This document shows positions 7,859 to 16,345 of a DNA stretch of 25,211 nt, piece after piece. Source of the DNA: Parvibaculum sp964560165 (lineage in GTDB: Bacteria > Pseudomonadota > Alphaproteobacteria > Parvibaculales > Parvibaculaceae); the NCBI GenBank assembly GCA_964560165.1, contig CAZLLB010000017.1:1-25211 (forward strand), in the 5' to 3' direction. Within the stretch, counting starts at the first letter, position 1, and each line of letters opens with the position of its first letter. The notes beneath the pieces are model-generated. The model did no database searches. It saw only the letters and a list, made by a program, of their open reading frames with translations, and was not told the DNA's origin. The position numbers and the translations under genes are program-made.

Positions 7859-10035
7859 GGCTTCCGCCTCGCGCCGCGTCCAAGCCGCAACGCATTGGCG
7901 ACGACGAGGATCGACGATCCCGACATGGCGAGCGCGGCAACAAGCGGCGTGACATAGCCGAAGATCGCCGCAGGCAGGGCAATCGCATTATAGACGACGG
8001 CGAGAGCAAAATTCTGCCGGATAAGCCGCGCCGCACCACGCGACAGCGAGAGCGCCAGAGGCACAGCCTCAAGACTCTCCTGCAGAAAAACAAAATCCGC
8101 CGCATTGCGCCCAACATCGGCCGCCGTCGCGGGCGCCATGGACACATGCGCGGCAACCAGCGCCGGCGTGTCGTTCAACCCATCGCCTACCATCAGCACC
8201 TTGCGGCCTGAAGCCGATAATTCGGCGATGCGAGCAGCCTTGTCGCCCGGCAGAACGCCTGCGCGAAACTCACCAATGCCCAGTTCTCCCGCCAGCCGCG
8301 CCACGGCGTCCTGCGCATCGCCCGACATGATCTCGACCGTCACGCCTTGCGCTTCCAGCGCGGCGATGGCGGAGGCAGCATCTGGCCGCGCCAGATCGTC
8401 GAAATGAAAGACGTCGAGCATCCGCCCATTTTCCGACAGCACGGTGCCGCTCTCGTCGCTCGCTTCCTCAAGCGCCCAATCGGCACGACCCAGCCGAAAG
8501 ACCGTAGCCCCCGCAACCGCCTCCATGCCGAAGCCCGGCACCTCGCGCACATGATCGAAACGGATCGCTACCGCCACCGGCCCGCTCGCCGCGCAAATCG
8601 CCCGTGAGCAGGGATGCGTGGAAGACGCCGCAATTGCCGCCGCCAGTCCGAGATGGGCAGGCGCGATCGCTTGCCCGTCGCGCAAAACCAATTTGCCGAG
8701 CGTCAACGTGCCTGTCTTGTCGAAAACAATCGTATCAATCTCATTCAGCCGCTCGAGCGCGGAACCGTCGCGCATCATCACGCGACTCTCAAAAAGCCGC
8801 CGCGCGGCAGCCACCTGCACCATGGGCACAGCAAGCCCGAGAGCACAGGGACAAGTGATGATCAGAACCGCCACCGCGATCGTCAGCGCATTGTGCACAT
8901 CTCCCGTCGCGATCACCCAACCGACAAGACTGAGCAAGGCTGCGAGATGAACGATCGGCGCATAAAGTCGCGAAGCGCGATCCGCAAGGCGGCGATAGAC
9001 GCCCCTGCCCGCCTCTGCCGCCTCCATCAGCCGCATCATCTCGGCGAGAAAAGAATCTCCCGCCGCCGCTGTCGCTGTGACAGCAAGCGGGCCTGTGAGG
9101 TTGAGCGTACCCGCGCGCAGGCTCGCTCCCGGCCCCACTGCGAGCGGCAGGCTCTCGCCGGTCGCCAGAGAATTGTCGAGATCGGAAAAACCTTCGATGA
9201 CCTTGCCGTCAACCGGAACGCGGTCGCCCGCCGCGAGCATGACGGTCATGCCGGGCTCGATAGCGCCGATAGGCAGATATTCGCGCGCGCCATCTTCGCG
9301 GCGAACGGTTGCGCCCCGCGCAGCGAGAGAAGCAAGCCCCTTGACCGCGGCTCGCGCCTTCTCGCGCATCTGATGGTCGAGCGTCCGCCCGATCAGCAGG
9401 AAAAAGAGGAGCGTAATCGACGCATCGAAATAAGCGTGTTCCCCGTGATGGATCGTGTCGTAGAGACTCATCGCAAAAGCGACCGAAACACCGATGGAGA
9501 TCGGCACATCCATATTGGTCTGCCCGTTCCGCAAAGCCTTCCACGCGGAGCGAAAGAAAACGCGGCCCGAATAGGCAAGTGCCGGAAAGGCGATCAGCGC
9601 CGAAACCCAATGAAACGCATCACGCGTCGCCGCTTCCGCACCAAACCAGACCGATACGGAAAGCAACATGATGTTGCCCGCAGCAAATCCCGCGACGGCA
9701 AGCGAGCGCAGCAATTCGGAAGCAACGGGGTCGCCCCGGGCCTCGTCCATATCCATGAGATAGGCGTCAAAGCCCAGCCCCTTCAGCGTGCCAAGCAGCG
9801 CGGGCGCATGACCTTCGCGCCAACGCACCACGACACGTTTCGTCGATAGATTGACGCGAACATGCTCCACGCCCTCAAGCCCACCGACAGCCCCTTCGAT
9901 CCGCTGCACACAGCCGCCGCAATGGATACCGGGGACGGAAAGCTCACTCTGGCGCAGACTGCCGCCGACAGCGCGGCTCGCCAGCCGGAATTCTTCTTCC
10001 AGCGCCGTCGCCTCTCGCACAGCAGCCATTGCCAT
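7855..10035 (-). CDS. ccoI: Copper-translocating P1B-type ATPase CcoI/FixI
   Basis: CcoI moves copper across the inner membrane for building the CuB site of cbb3 oxidase. From ATG 10035 the protein is 726 aa. It has an N-terminal heavy-metal-associated domain with GIHCGGC (Cys39, Cys42), membrane helices, TGES-type actuator motif (ATGESLPL), the membrane CPC motif (Cys395-Pro-Cys397), the phosphorylation site DKTGT (Asp439), an HP dipeptide in STHPCSRAI, and GDGLNDTPAL. ATG 10035 follows GGGAG and starts just after the previous stop; an in-frame ATG at 10098 would add 21 residues and overlap the DUF2189 gene. Its position next to ccoS and downstream of ccoNOQP separates it from general copper exporters. 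Confidence 0.93.
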   Translation of the reverse strand: MAMAAVREATALEEEFRLASRAVGGSLRQSELSVPGIHCGGCVQRIEGAVGGLEGVEHVRVNLSTKRVVVRWREGHAPALLGTLKGLGFDAYLMDMDEARGDPVASELLRSLAVAGFAAGNIMLLSVSVWFGAEAATRDAFHWVSALIAFPALAYSGRVFFRSAWKALRNGQTNMDVPISIGVSVAFAMSLYDTIHHGEHAYFDASITLLFFLLIGRTLDHQMREKARAAVKGLASLAARGATVRREDGAREYLPIGAIEPGMTVMLAAGDRVPVDGKVIEGFSDLDNSLATGESLPLAVGPGASLRAGTLNLTGPLAVTATAAAGDSFLAEMMRLMEAAEAGRGVYRRLADRASRLYAPIVHLAALLSLVGWVIATGDVHNALTIAVAVLIITCPCALGLAVPMVQVAAARRLFESRVMMRDGSALERLNEIDTIVFDKTGTLTLGKLVLRDGQAIAPAHLGLAAAIAASSTHPCSRAICAASGPVAVAIRFDHVREVPGFGMEAVAGATVFRLGRADWALEEASDESGTVLSENGRMLDVFHFDDLARPDAASAIAALEAQGVTVEIMSGDAQDAVARLAGELGIGEFRAGVLPGDKAARIAELSASGRKVLMVGDGLNDTPALVAAHVSMAPATAADVGRNAADFVFLQESLEAVPLALSLSRGAARLIRQNFALAVVYNAIALPAAIFGYVTPLVAALAMSGSSILVVANALRLGRGARRKP

Positions 10036-10039
10036 CACG

Positions 10040-10825
10040 TCACTCCCGCACCGCCTCATAGGCGTGCCAACTCGCATGGCCGAGCAGCGGAAACACAATC
10101 ACAAGCCCCAGCAGCCCCGTGATGACGCAAATCGCAAAGAGGCTTGCCACGATCAATCCCCAGCAAATCATCACCGGCAGATTGTTCCAGACGAGAACCA
10201 TGCTGGTTCCCATCGCGGTCATCGCATCGACATTCTCGTCAAGCAGCATCGGCACCGCAAAAATGCTGATCGAAAACGAGAGAGCCGCAAACAAAGCGCC
10301 GATCAGGGTGCCGACAACCAGCATGGCCCAGCCAACGGGTGTGGTCAGCAACATCACCACCGTTTCGTCGAGCCCCGGAAATGGGCGCACACCGAAGAAG
10401 AGCGCATAGATGATGACAGCGGCTCGCATCCAGACCAGCATGAGCAGCATCAGCAAGGCGCCGATGAAAAGGATCTGCCCACCGGATTTCGCCCTGACGA
10501 AAATCATCGAGGCAAGCCCCACCGGCTTGCGGCGAGCAAGACGGCGGCTCTTTTCATAGAGGCCGGTGGCGACGATGGGCCCGACCACGACGAAGCCCGC
10601 CAGTGCCGGAAACAGAACCTGCTCCCAGCCAAACAGGCTCATGCCGTAGATGACGCCGTAAGACATCAGCAAAACCCCGACGCCATAAGCAAGGCTCGGC
10701 CCCGGTTGCGTGAAGAGATCGCGCCACCCCCAACCGAGCCAGCCGAAAGCCGCACCGATAGGAAGATTCCGGTTGAAATTCTTGGCCGGCGCAAGCGGTG
10801 GAACGATGGGTGGAAGCGTGGGCAT
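10040..10825 (-). CDS. DUF2189 multi-pass membrane protein
   Basis: This 261-aa protein has about six hydrophobic segments, starting after residue 45 with SLAYGVGVLLMSYGVIYGMS and ending with ICVITGLLGLVIVFPLLGHA. The overall pattern (FGWLGWGWRDL, then paired helices and ALSFSISIFAVPMLLD) fits the DUF2189 family, whose function is not established. It has a good ribosome site (GGGAG, about 8 bases from ATG 10825). It lies within the cbb3 oxidase run, 4 bases before ccoI, where ccoG and ccoH usually stand. A role in oxidase assembly is possible by position only. Confidence 0.75.
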   Translation of the reverse strand: MPTLPPIVPPLAPAKNFNRNLPIGAAFGWLGWGWRDLFTQPGPSLAYGVGVLLMSYGVIYGMSLFGWEQVLFPALAGFVVVGPIVATGLYEKSRRLARRKPVGLASMIFVRAKSGGQILFIGALLMLLMLVWMRAAVIIYALFFGVRPFPGLDETVVMLLTTPVGWAMLVVGTLIGALFAALSFSISIFAVPMLLDENVDAMTAMGTSMVLVWNNLPVMICWGLIVASLFAICVITGLLGLVIVFPLLGHASWHAYEAVRE

Positions 10826-10863
10826 TGCAGTCTCCCAATCCTATGGGCGCGAAATCAAAAACA

Positions 10864-11088
10864 TCATGGCGTACAGGCCGACTTTGCAGCGCTGAACGAT
10901 CCCTTTGGCGCGGGTGTTTCACTCGCCTGAATATGCGCCACACAGTCTGGCTGCGACATCACAGCCACATAGACCAGATGCGCATTGGCAAGCACCACCA
11001 CCAACAAACCTACAGTCACCATCGCACCGACAAGAAGAAGCGGCCTGCGCTGCCTGCTGGACGGGTCGCGATGTTGAAGAGCGTTCAT
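10864..11088 (-). CDS. Small single-helix membrane protein in the cbb3 oxidase operon
   Basis: The 74-aa product has a basic N-terminus (HRDPSSRQRRP), one hydrophobic segment at about residues 17-43, and then SQPDCVAH and a Ser/Ala/Pro-rich tail. Its ATG overlaps the ccoP stop as ATGA, strong evidence that it is translated. The helix ends in NAHLVYVAVMSQPDCVAH, a pattern I believe recurs in small rhizobial proteins, though I cannot name a family. It lacks the cysteine clusters of CcoG and the length of CcoH. Function unknown; a small assembly or stability factor is a guess from position. Confidence 0.7.
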   Translation of the reverse strand: MNALQHRDPSSRQRRPLLLVGAMVTVGLLVVVLANAHLVYVAVMSQPDCVAHIQASETPAPKGSFSAAKSACTP

Positions 11089-11966
11089 TCTTTCTTCGTA
11101 CCGAGATCAAGAACATAGAGCGTCAGCATTTTGCGATGAACTTCATCCAGCCGCCCCTCCCATGAAGGCATATGTCCTTCTCGCCCGTCATGAATGGTGG
11201 TGTAGATGGATTGCCGGTCGCCACCATAAAGCCAGAAATGATCGGTGAGGTTCGGCGCACCGAGCTCCGTGTTGCCGGTCCCGGCTTCGCCATGGCAAGC
11301 AGCGCAGTTCTTCACAAATACCTCATGCCCTGCCGCAACCGATTTCGCCTCCGCGCCATCGGCGAGCGAAGGGTCAGAAAGCGATTGCACATAGGCGGCG
11401 ACATTGAGGATCGCATCGCGGTTGAGAATACCGTCACGGCCGAAAGCCATCATCTGGCTCACCCGCGTATCGTCATGCGGAGAATTGACACCCACGCGCA
11501 CCGTTTCCATGATCGCGTCGGCATCGCCACCCCAGAGCCATGCCTTATCCACAAAGCTCGGATAGCCGGGCCCGCCCTGCCCCTCAGCACCATGACAGGC
11601 AGCGCAATTATCGACAAACAGAGGCCGTGCCGTTTCGCGTACGATATGCATCAGGCTCGGGTCGGCTTGAATATCCGCAAACGGCGTCTCTGCGATTTTC
11701 TGCATCCACTCGGATCTTTCCGCCGATGCTTTCTTGAGATCGGCATCGACGAGCGAATGTTGGCTGACGCCGAGCAGCCCCTTTGTATAGGTCACACCCA
11801 ACGGCCAGGCCGGCAGCAACAGCCAGTAAACGACCGAGATGACAAAGGTGATACCAAGAAAAATATAAACGGGCCGGGGAACGGGCGTATTGAGTTCCTC
11901 GATGCCATTCCATTCGTGGCCCGTCGTCATCTGCCCGGTGTGGCGATCGCGCTTGCCTACCGACAT
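11085..11966 (-). CDS. ccoP: cbb3-type cytochrome c oxidase subunit III, di-heme CcoP/FixP
   Basis: CcoP passes electrons from the bc1 complex or soluble cytochromes to CcoO and CcoN. The 293-aa protein has a cytoplasmic N-terminus containing GHEWNGIEELNTP, one membrane helix (about 32-52) and two periplasmic c-type heme domains with CAACH at 121-125 and 221-225. ATG 11966 has GAGGA upstream and lies inside the end of ccoQ (10-base overlap). ATG at residue 13 is a less likely alternative. The stop overlaps the start of the following small gene. Confidence 0.95.
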   Translation of the reverse strand: MSVGKRDRHTGQMTTGHEWNGIEELNTPVPRPVYIFLGITFVISVVYWLLLPAWPLGVTYTKGLLGVSQHSLVDADLKKASAERSEWMQKIAETPFADIQADPSLMHIVRETARPLFVDNCAACHGAEGQGGPGYPSFVDKAWLWGGDADAIMETVRVGVNSPHDDTRVSQMMAFGRDGILNRDAILNVAAYVQSLSDPSLADGAEAKSVAAGHEVFVKNCAACHGEAGTGNTELGAPNLTDHFWLYGGDRQSIYTTIHDGREGHMPSWEGRLDEVHRKMLTLYVLDLGTKKE

Positions 11967-12127
11967 GGCTTGTCCTCGTCTTCAATGATGTCTTGGGCGG
12001 CCTTATTGAACTGCGCCTGTAACGATGGCCAGAAAGCATAAGCCACCGCGACGACCGACATGGCGATCAGATAGAACAGCCCGAAGGATTTGGAAAATGC
12101 GACCAGTGTGCCGTGATCTAGATCCAT
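11957..12127 (-). CDS. ccoQ: cbb3-type cytochrome c oxidase subunit CcoQ/FixQ
   Basis: This short 56-aa frame begins MDLDHGTLVAFSKSFGLFYL, continues with one membrane helix and AFWPSLQAQFNKAA, and ends with an acidic tail (IIEDEDKPCR). This is the usual CcoQ/FixQ layout and size, at the usual place between ccoO and ccoP. The start is separated from the ccoO stop by 2 bases and the stop lies within ccoP. CcoQ stabilises the interaction between CcoP and the catalytic core. Confidence 0.9.
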   Translation of the reverse strand: MDLDHGTLVAFSKSFGLFYLIAMSVVAVAYAFWPSLQAQFNKAAQDIIEDEDKPCR

Positions 12128-12129
12128 GA

Positions 12130-12861
12130 TCATTCTCCTTCCGGTTGCGGCGCAAGCGCTGCATCCGTAAGACGACCGAGTATCTGGAGATAGGCAACCA
12201 ACGCATCCATCTCCGTGACCCGCGCCGCATTGCCATCGAAGGCACGGATATTGGTCTTCTCGCCGTAACGCGCTGCAACACCTTCTGCCGCATCGCTATC
12301 CGGCGCGGCCTGCCCTGCCGCATCCGCCGCCGCATTGGCGATCATCTCATCTGTATAGGGAACGCCGACGCGACGCTGCGCCTTGAGACGCAGCGAGAAA
12401 TCGCTGGTGCGAAGCTCGTTTCGCGCCAGCCAGGCATAGGCGGGCATGATCGACTGCGGTACCACATCGCGCGGATTAATGAGATGCGCGACCTGCCATT
12501 GATCAGAATATTTGCCGCCGATACGCGCGAGATCGGGGCCGGTTCTCTTCGACCCCCAGAGCATCGGATGATCATATTTAGATTCGACCGCCAGCGAATA
12601 AGGGCCGTACCGCTCCACTTCATCGCGCAAGGTGCGGATCATCTGCGAGTGGCAAGCATAGCAACCCTCGCGGATATAAATGTCGCGCCCGGCAAGCTCT
12701 AGTGGCGTGTAGAGGCGCATGTCGGGCGCCGTTTCCACCGTCTCGTCGATGGTGAAGAGGGGCGCGATTTCAAACAGGCCGCCGATGCTCGCAACCAGAA
12801 TGATAGCGAGCGCGAAGCCGATCGTGTGGCGTTCCAGCTTGTAGTGCGGTTTGATGATCAT
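12130..12861 (-). CDS. ccoO: cbb3-type cytochrome c oxidase subunit II, mono-heme CcoO/FixO
   Basis: CcoO is the membrane-anchored mono-heme cytochrome c subunit. The 243-aa product has an N-terminal anchor (about residues 13-32), the heme motif CYACH (67-71) followed by SQMIRTLRDEVERYGPYSLA, and the family segment GSKRTGPDLARIGGKYSD. The distal Met ligand is probably in SIMPAYAWL. GGAG in the end of ccoN serves as ribosome site. Genes are spaced by 5 bases (ccoN) and 2 bases (ccoQ), so this is one operon. Confidence 0.95.
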   Translation of the reverse strand: MIIKPHYKLERHTIGFALAIILVASIGGLFEIAPLFTIDETVETAPDMRLYTPLELAGRDIYIREGCYACHSQMIRTLRDEVERYGPYSLAVESKYDHPMLWGSKRTGPDLARIGGKYSDQWQVAHLINPRDVVPQSIMPAYAWLARNELRTSDFSLRLKAQRRVGVPYTDEMIANAAADAAGQAAPDSDAAEGVAARYGEKTNIRAFDGNAARVTEMDALVAYLQILGRLTDAALAPQPEGE

Positions 12862-12866
12862 GCCCG

Positions 12867-14510
12867 TTACTCCGCGGGTACGCGCGCAGCGAGAGGCGCG
12901 TCTGTGTCTGCTGAAGCCTGTTGCTCACCAGGTGCCTCACGGATCGTCATCACGATGTTGTAGAGGCAGATAGAAGTACCCGCGAGGAAGATGGCACCGC
13001 CGATAGCTCGCGCGATGTAATAGGGATGCATCGCGACTAGCGAGTCGACAAAGGAATAGGCGAGCGTCCCGCTGTCATTATAAGTGCGCCACATCAGGCC
13101 TTGAATGATGCCCGAGTTCCACATCGCAAAGACATAGACAAGCGTACCAGCCAGCGCGAGCCAGAAATGAAGCTCGACGAGCTTGTTTGAATACATGCCT
13201 TCGCGCTTCCACATCCATGGGACGAGGCTGTAGAACGCGCCGAAAATGATCATCGACACCCAGCCGAGCGTTCCCGCATGCACATGGCCGACTGTCCAGT
13301 CGGTATAATGCGACAGCGCATTAACCGGCCTGATGGCCATGAACGATCCTTCGAAGGTGGTGAGGCCGTAAAACACGGCGGCGACCATCATGAAGCGCAA
13401 GGTGGCATCGTCGCGCACTTTCTCCCAGGCGCCATTCAGCGTGAGCAGCGCATTGGCCGCCGCGATCCAGGATGGGATCAGCAGCATCAGCGAGAAAGTC
13501 ATGCCGAGGTTCTGCACCCAGAGCGGCAGCGCCGTGTAGTGCAGGTGGTGCGAGCCCACCCACATGTAAAAGAAGGTGATGCCCCAGAAGCCGATGATCG
13601 ACATGCGGTAGGAATAGATGGGGCGGTTCGCACGCTTGGGCAGGTAGTAATACAGCATGCCCAGAAAACCTGCGGTGAGGAAGAACGCGACTGCGTTATG
13701 TCCGTACCACCATTCGGTCATCGCATCCTGAACACCGGCAAAGAGCGAATAGCTTTTCGCGCTTCCGAATGCGATCGGGACCGCCAGATTGTTGACGATG
13801 TGCAGCAGCGCCACCACAAGGATGAAGGCCATGTAATACCAGTTTGCCACATAGATATGCGGCTCTTTGCGGCGCGCCAGCGTGCGGAGATAGAGCACGA
13901 AATAGACAACCCAGACGATCACAAGCCATATGTCGGCATACCATTCCGGTTCGGCATATTCCTTGGATTGCGTAATGCCTGCCAGATAGCCGGTGATGGC
14001 AAGAACGCAGAAGAGATTGTAGCCGATCAGCACGAACCAGGGGCTGAACTGGTCGGGCAACCGCGCCCTCGACGTCCTCTGGACGACATGGAAGGAGGTT
14101 GCGATCAAGGCATTGCCGCCAAAAGCGAAAATAACGCCGGTGGTATGAATGGGGCGCAGCCGACCAAAGCTTGCCCAGGCAGCGTCGAAGGTCAGGTTGG
14201 GAAAAGCCAGCAACCAGGCCACCCAATCGCCGACGAACATCGCGATCACGCCCCATATCATCGCGAGGATGATGCCCGCCTTCGTCGGATCGTCATAATA
14301 TTGCGATAGCCGCTCTTCGCTTGGCTCTGGCAGATAGTAGCCGTTGGCGACCGTCGCGATCACCAGAACGGCAAAGGCGACGACGATGAAGCCTTGTCCG
14401 CCGATCGGATCAGCGCGACCGGCAATCGCCATCGCCATACCGAATAATCCGACCAGCAACGAAATGACGATAGCGAACTGACGCTCGTTTTTTGTGAGTC
14501 CCGCGATCAT
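12867..14510 (-). CDS. ccoN: cbb3-type cytochrome c oxidase catalytic subunit I, CcoN/FixN
   Basis: CcoN holds the low-spin heme and the heme-copper O2-reducing centre and pumps protons. The 547-aa protein has about twelve membrane helices and the heme-copper histidines in SFHVVQRTSRA, WWYGHNAVAFFLT, GSHHLHYTALPLW and GHVHAGTLGW. There is no Tyr in the helix-VI His-Tyr arrangement of aa3 oxidases, as expected for the cbb3 class. This is the first gene of ccoNOQP. The cbb3 class works at very low oxygen, so expression is probably oxygen-regulated, although no standard FNR/FixK box is visible upstream. Confidence 0.96.
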   Translation of the reverse strand: MIAGLTKNERQFAIVISLLVGLFGMAMAIAGRADPIGGQGFIVVAFAVLVIATVANGYYLPEPSEERLSQYYDDPTKAGIILAMIWGVIAMFVGDWVAWLLAFPNLTFDAAWASFGRLRPIHTTGVIFAFGGNALIATSFHVVQRTSRARLPDQFSPWFVLIGYNLFCVLAITGYLAGITQSKEYAEPEWYADIWLVIVWVVYFVLYLRTLARRKEPHIYVANWYYMAFILVVALLHIVNNLAVPIAFGSAKSYSLFAGVQDAMTEWWYGHNAVAFFLTAGFLGMLYYYLPKRANRPIYSYRMSIIGFWGITFFYMWVGSHHLHYTALPLWVQNLGMTFSLMLLIPSWIAAANALLTLNGAWEKVRDDATLRFMMVAAVFYGLTTFEGSFMAIRPVNALSHYTDWTVGHVHAGTLGWVSMIIFGAFYSLVPWMWKREGMYSNKLVELHFWLALAGTLVYVFAMWNSGIIQGLMWRTYNDSGTLAYSFVDSLVAMHPYYIARAIGGAIFLAGTSICLYNIVMTIREAPGEQQASADTDAPLAARVPAE

Positions 14511-14862
14511 TTGATCAGCCCCGAAACAAATTCACCCATGCCAGCCCCAAATCACTGACGACGTACTTATTAAAACCCACGGCGTGCAAACAACCTTTTG
14601 CCTCCGCTCTATGTGGCTCCATCAGTGCAGCCATCACCTCCGGAAAATCATCCGGCGATAAGGCGTCACAGACCGCACCCTTTGTGAAATGATGAACATC
14701 TCACATGTCATCTCCGTCGCAGTTTCACGCTCTTCCGTCGATTGTTCACGACAATTTACACACAAAAATTTTATGGATATCCACTATAAAAGCGACTGTT
14801 AACAATGACGCATGTGGCAACCTTACGCAGTATAGGGGTTTAAGGCACCCATCGCGTGCCGC
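14511..14862. promoter_or_regulatory. Upstream region of ccoN (no gene)
   Basis: No credible coding frame lies in these 352 bases. The stretch 14741-14830 is clearly AT-richer than its surroundings and is the likely promoter area for ccoN on the minus strand. The best dyad is ATTGTTCACGACAAT at 14741-14755 (arms ATTGT/ACAAT, 5-base spacer), one base shorter in spacing than the 14-bp TTGAT-N4-ATCAA box of FNR/FixK. I searched both strands for TTG-N8-CAA here and found no good match. Confidence 0.35.
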
Positions 14863-15327
14863 TCACCCATGGCTGCCTGTGACCGCGCCCAGAACGGTGA
14901 TGACGCTCAGGATCAGCAGCACCCAATGGACGCGGATGAGCCAATCGAGGGCAAGGCGCGGCCGCCCGGCGGCCCAATGATGCAGGTGGCGGCGCAAAAC
15001 CAGCGGCTCGCCGATGAACAGAATGATGGTGAACAGCAGCCACACCCCAAACATGGCATGCATCCACCAGTAGCTCGCCAGTTGAAAGCGGTACCAGAGA
15101 TCAAGCTGCCAGATCATATAGAAGCCGCTCAGCCCGACCACGACAACTGCCGCGCGAGCCTGCCAGACAAACCGGCGTTCAATGGCCTGAAATGCCTGCA
15201 AAAGATCCGGCCCCAGATCGCCGCGTCGCGCCGCTGGCAGCACCACCGTCGTCGCCATCGACACACCGCCAATCCAGATCACCACCGCCAGCACATGCAA
15301 TGCGCGAGCGACAACCAGCTCATCCAT
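14863..15327 (-). CDS. CopD-like four-helix membrane protein
   Basis: The 154-aa protein has four hydrophobic helices. The first, ARALHVLAVVIWIGGVSMAT, matches the His-x3-8-WxGG pattern of CopD/HemJ-like membrane proteins, and further membrane histidines occur in YWWMHAMFGVW and RVHWVLLILSV. Such proteins often bind heme or copper, but that is inference. GAGGA lies 5 bases before ATG 15327 (2 bases before the adjacent ATG 15330); the frame could extend to 15408, but the extra residues look non-conserved. It is on the same strand as ccoN, 352 bases upstream, and diverges from the Crp/Fnr gene, so joint control is plausible. Confidence 0.65.
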   Translation of the reverse strand: MDELVVARALHVLAVVIWIGGVSMATTVVLPAARRGDLGPDLLQAFQAIERRFVWQARAAVVVVGLSGFYMIWQLDLWYRFQLASYWWMHAMFGVWLLFTIILFIGEPLVLRRHLHHWAAGRPRLALDWLIRVHWVLLILSVITVLGAVTGSHG

Positions 15328-15394
15328 CATTGTCCTCACGATACGGGTGTTGCATCGATCTGCGGAGTCTAGCGTGAACATCGGCGTCCCGACT

Positions 15395-15408
15395 TTGCGC
15401 TGGAGCAA
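15395..15408. promoter_or_regulatory. Candidate Crp/Fnr-family operator
   Basis: TTGCGCTGGAGCAA has the TTG-N8-CAA geometry of FNR/NnrR/Dnr-type sites, with 4-base inverted arms TTGC/GCAA. It lies between the divergent CopD-like and Crp/Fnr genes, about 40 bases before the regulator start. It could serve autoregulation. No experimental consensus can be checked here. Confidence 0.4.
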
Positions 15409-15448
15409 ACCATTCCTCTTATGGTCGCGCTCCGGTTAGGCTCTTGTG

Positions 15449-16156
15449 ATGCGCACTAAGCCCAATCTCGCCCCGGGAGATTTAGCCGCTTTCGAACTTT
15501 TCGAGGGCCTGCCACCCGCCGTGCTCGCCGAGGCGGCGGCCATTGCCCGCCTTCGTACGCTGCCGAAGGGCACGCTGATCTTCAACCAGGGCGACGAGAA
15601 TGTTCGGGCGCATGGATTGCTTGCGGGCAGTCTGCGCATCATCCAGACGGGCGGCGATGGTGCGCGCAGCGTCATGCGCTTCATCGGGCCAGGCGAGATG
15701 TTCGGCGCTGTCGCTCTCTTCACCGATGGGCGCTATCCAGCCGACGCCATCGCGATAACAGATTCTATCGAAGCAAGCTGGAGCGAGGCGGAATTGTTCG
15801 AACTGATACGCCGTCACCCGGAAATCGCCGTCAACATGCTGCGCATTATTGGCAAGCGCCTTATGGAAGCGCAGGAGCGCGTACGCGAACTCTCCACCCA
15901 GCCCGCGGAAAGACGCATCGCCCACGCAATCTTACGCCTCGCCCGGCAGGTGGGCCATGACACGCGAGAAGGAAGGGCGATCGAGTTTCCACTGCGGCGC
16001 AAGGATGTGGCCGATATTTCTGGCACGACGCTTCATACGGTAAGCCGCGTTCTGACGGTCTGGGAGAAAGCCGGGATCCTGACCAGCCACAACCGACGCC
16101 TCACGCTGCGGCTACCAGCGGAAATTCTCAGGATTGCGGAAGACGACACCCCCTGA
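15449..16156 (+). CDS. Crp/Fnr family transcriptional regulator
   Basis: The 235-aa protein has an N-terminal cyclic-nucleotide-binding-type beta-barrel (GTLIFNQGDENVRAHGLLAG, FGAVALFTDGRYPADAIA), a long dimer helix (HPEIAVNMLRIIGKRLMEAQ), and a C-terminal winged helix with VADISGTTLHTVSRVLTVWE near residues 185-204. There is no N-terminal Cys cluster like that of oxygen-sensing FNR. The recognition segment TTLHTVSR resembles NnrR/Dnr-like regulators more than FNR (ETISR), which would fit nitric-oxide or redox sensing, but this is inference. GTG 15446 directly before ATG 15449 is an equally possible start. Placed beside the cbb3 oxidase genes, it is a candidate regulator of them. Confidence 0.85.
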   Translation: MRTKPNLAPGDLAAFELFEGLPPAVLAEAAAIARLRTLPKGTLIFNQGDENVRAHGLLAGSLRIIQTGGDGARSVMRFIGPGEMFGAVALFTDGRYPADAIAITDSIEASWSEAELFELIRRHPEIAVNMLRIIGKRLMEAQERVRELSTQPAERRIAHAILRLARQVGHDTREGRAIEFPLRRKDVADISGTTLHTVSRVLTVWEKAGILTSHNRRLTLRLPAEILRIAEDDTP

Positions 16157-16258
16157 CGCCACGGCCGCCAGAAATCCATCATCGGGTGTGCCCCGGCACA
16201 GAGGCTTTAGCTGATACACAGCAGCGGCAAATCCGCTCGACCACACCCCAAACAAAAG

Positions 16259-16287
16259 AACGCCGCAGCGTATGAGGCTGCGGCGTT
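16259..16287 (-). terminator. Rho-independent terminator (original tRNA-Met terminator of the host)
   Basis: An 11-bp stem (ACGCCGCAGC at 16260-16269 pairs with GCTGCGGCGT at 16277-16286, plus one A-T pair) closes a 7-base loop. On the minus strand it is followed by a T-rich run (TTCTTTT). It stands 10 bases beyond the attL copy of the tRNA 3' end, where the uninterrupted tRNA gene would have ended. On the plus strand it may also serve the Crp/Fnr gene (GTTTTC follows). Confidence 0.75.
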
Positions 16288-16296
16288 TTCGTTGAA

Positions 16297-16343
<47 letters not shown>

Positions 16344-16345
16344 AA

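Noticed and set aside
8614..10930. Two long plus-strand open frames (411 and 359 aa) opposite ccoI and the DUF2189 gene
   Set aside because: Highly charged, low-complexity translation, no ribosome sites, fully antisense to recognised genes.
13278..14309. Plus-strand open frame of 343 aa opposite ccoN
   Set aside because: Mirror of the membrane-protein codons of ccoN, giving a His/Asp/Arg-rich product with no family.
14500..14520. TTTGATCA near the ccoN start as an FNR half-site
   Set aside because: It overlaps the start codon and has no matching second half at the right spacing.
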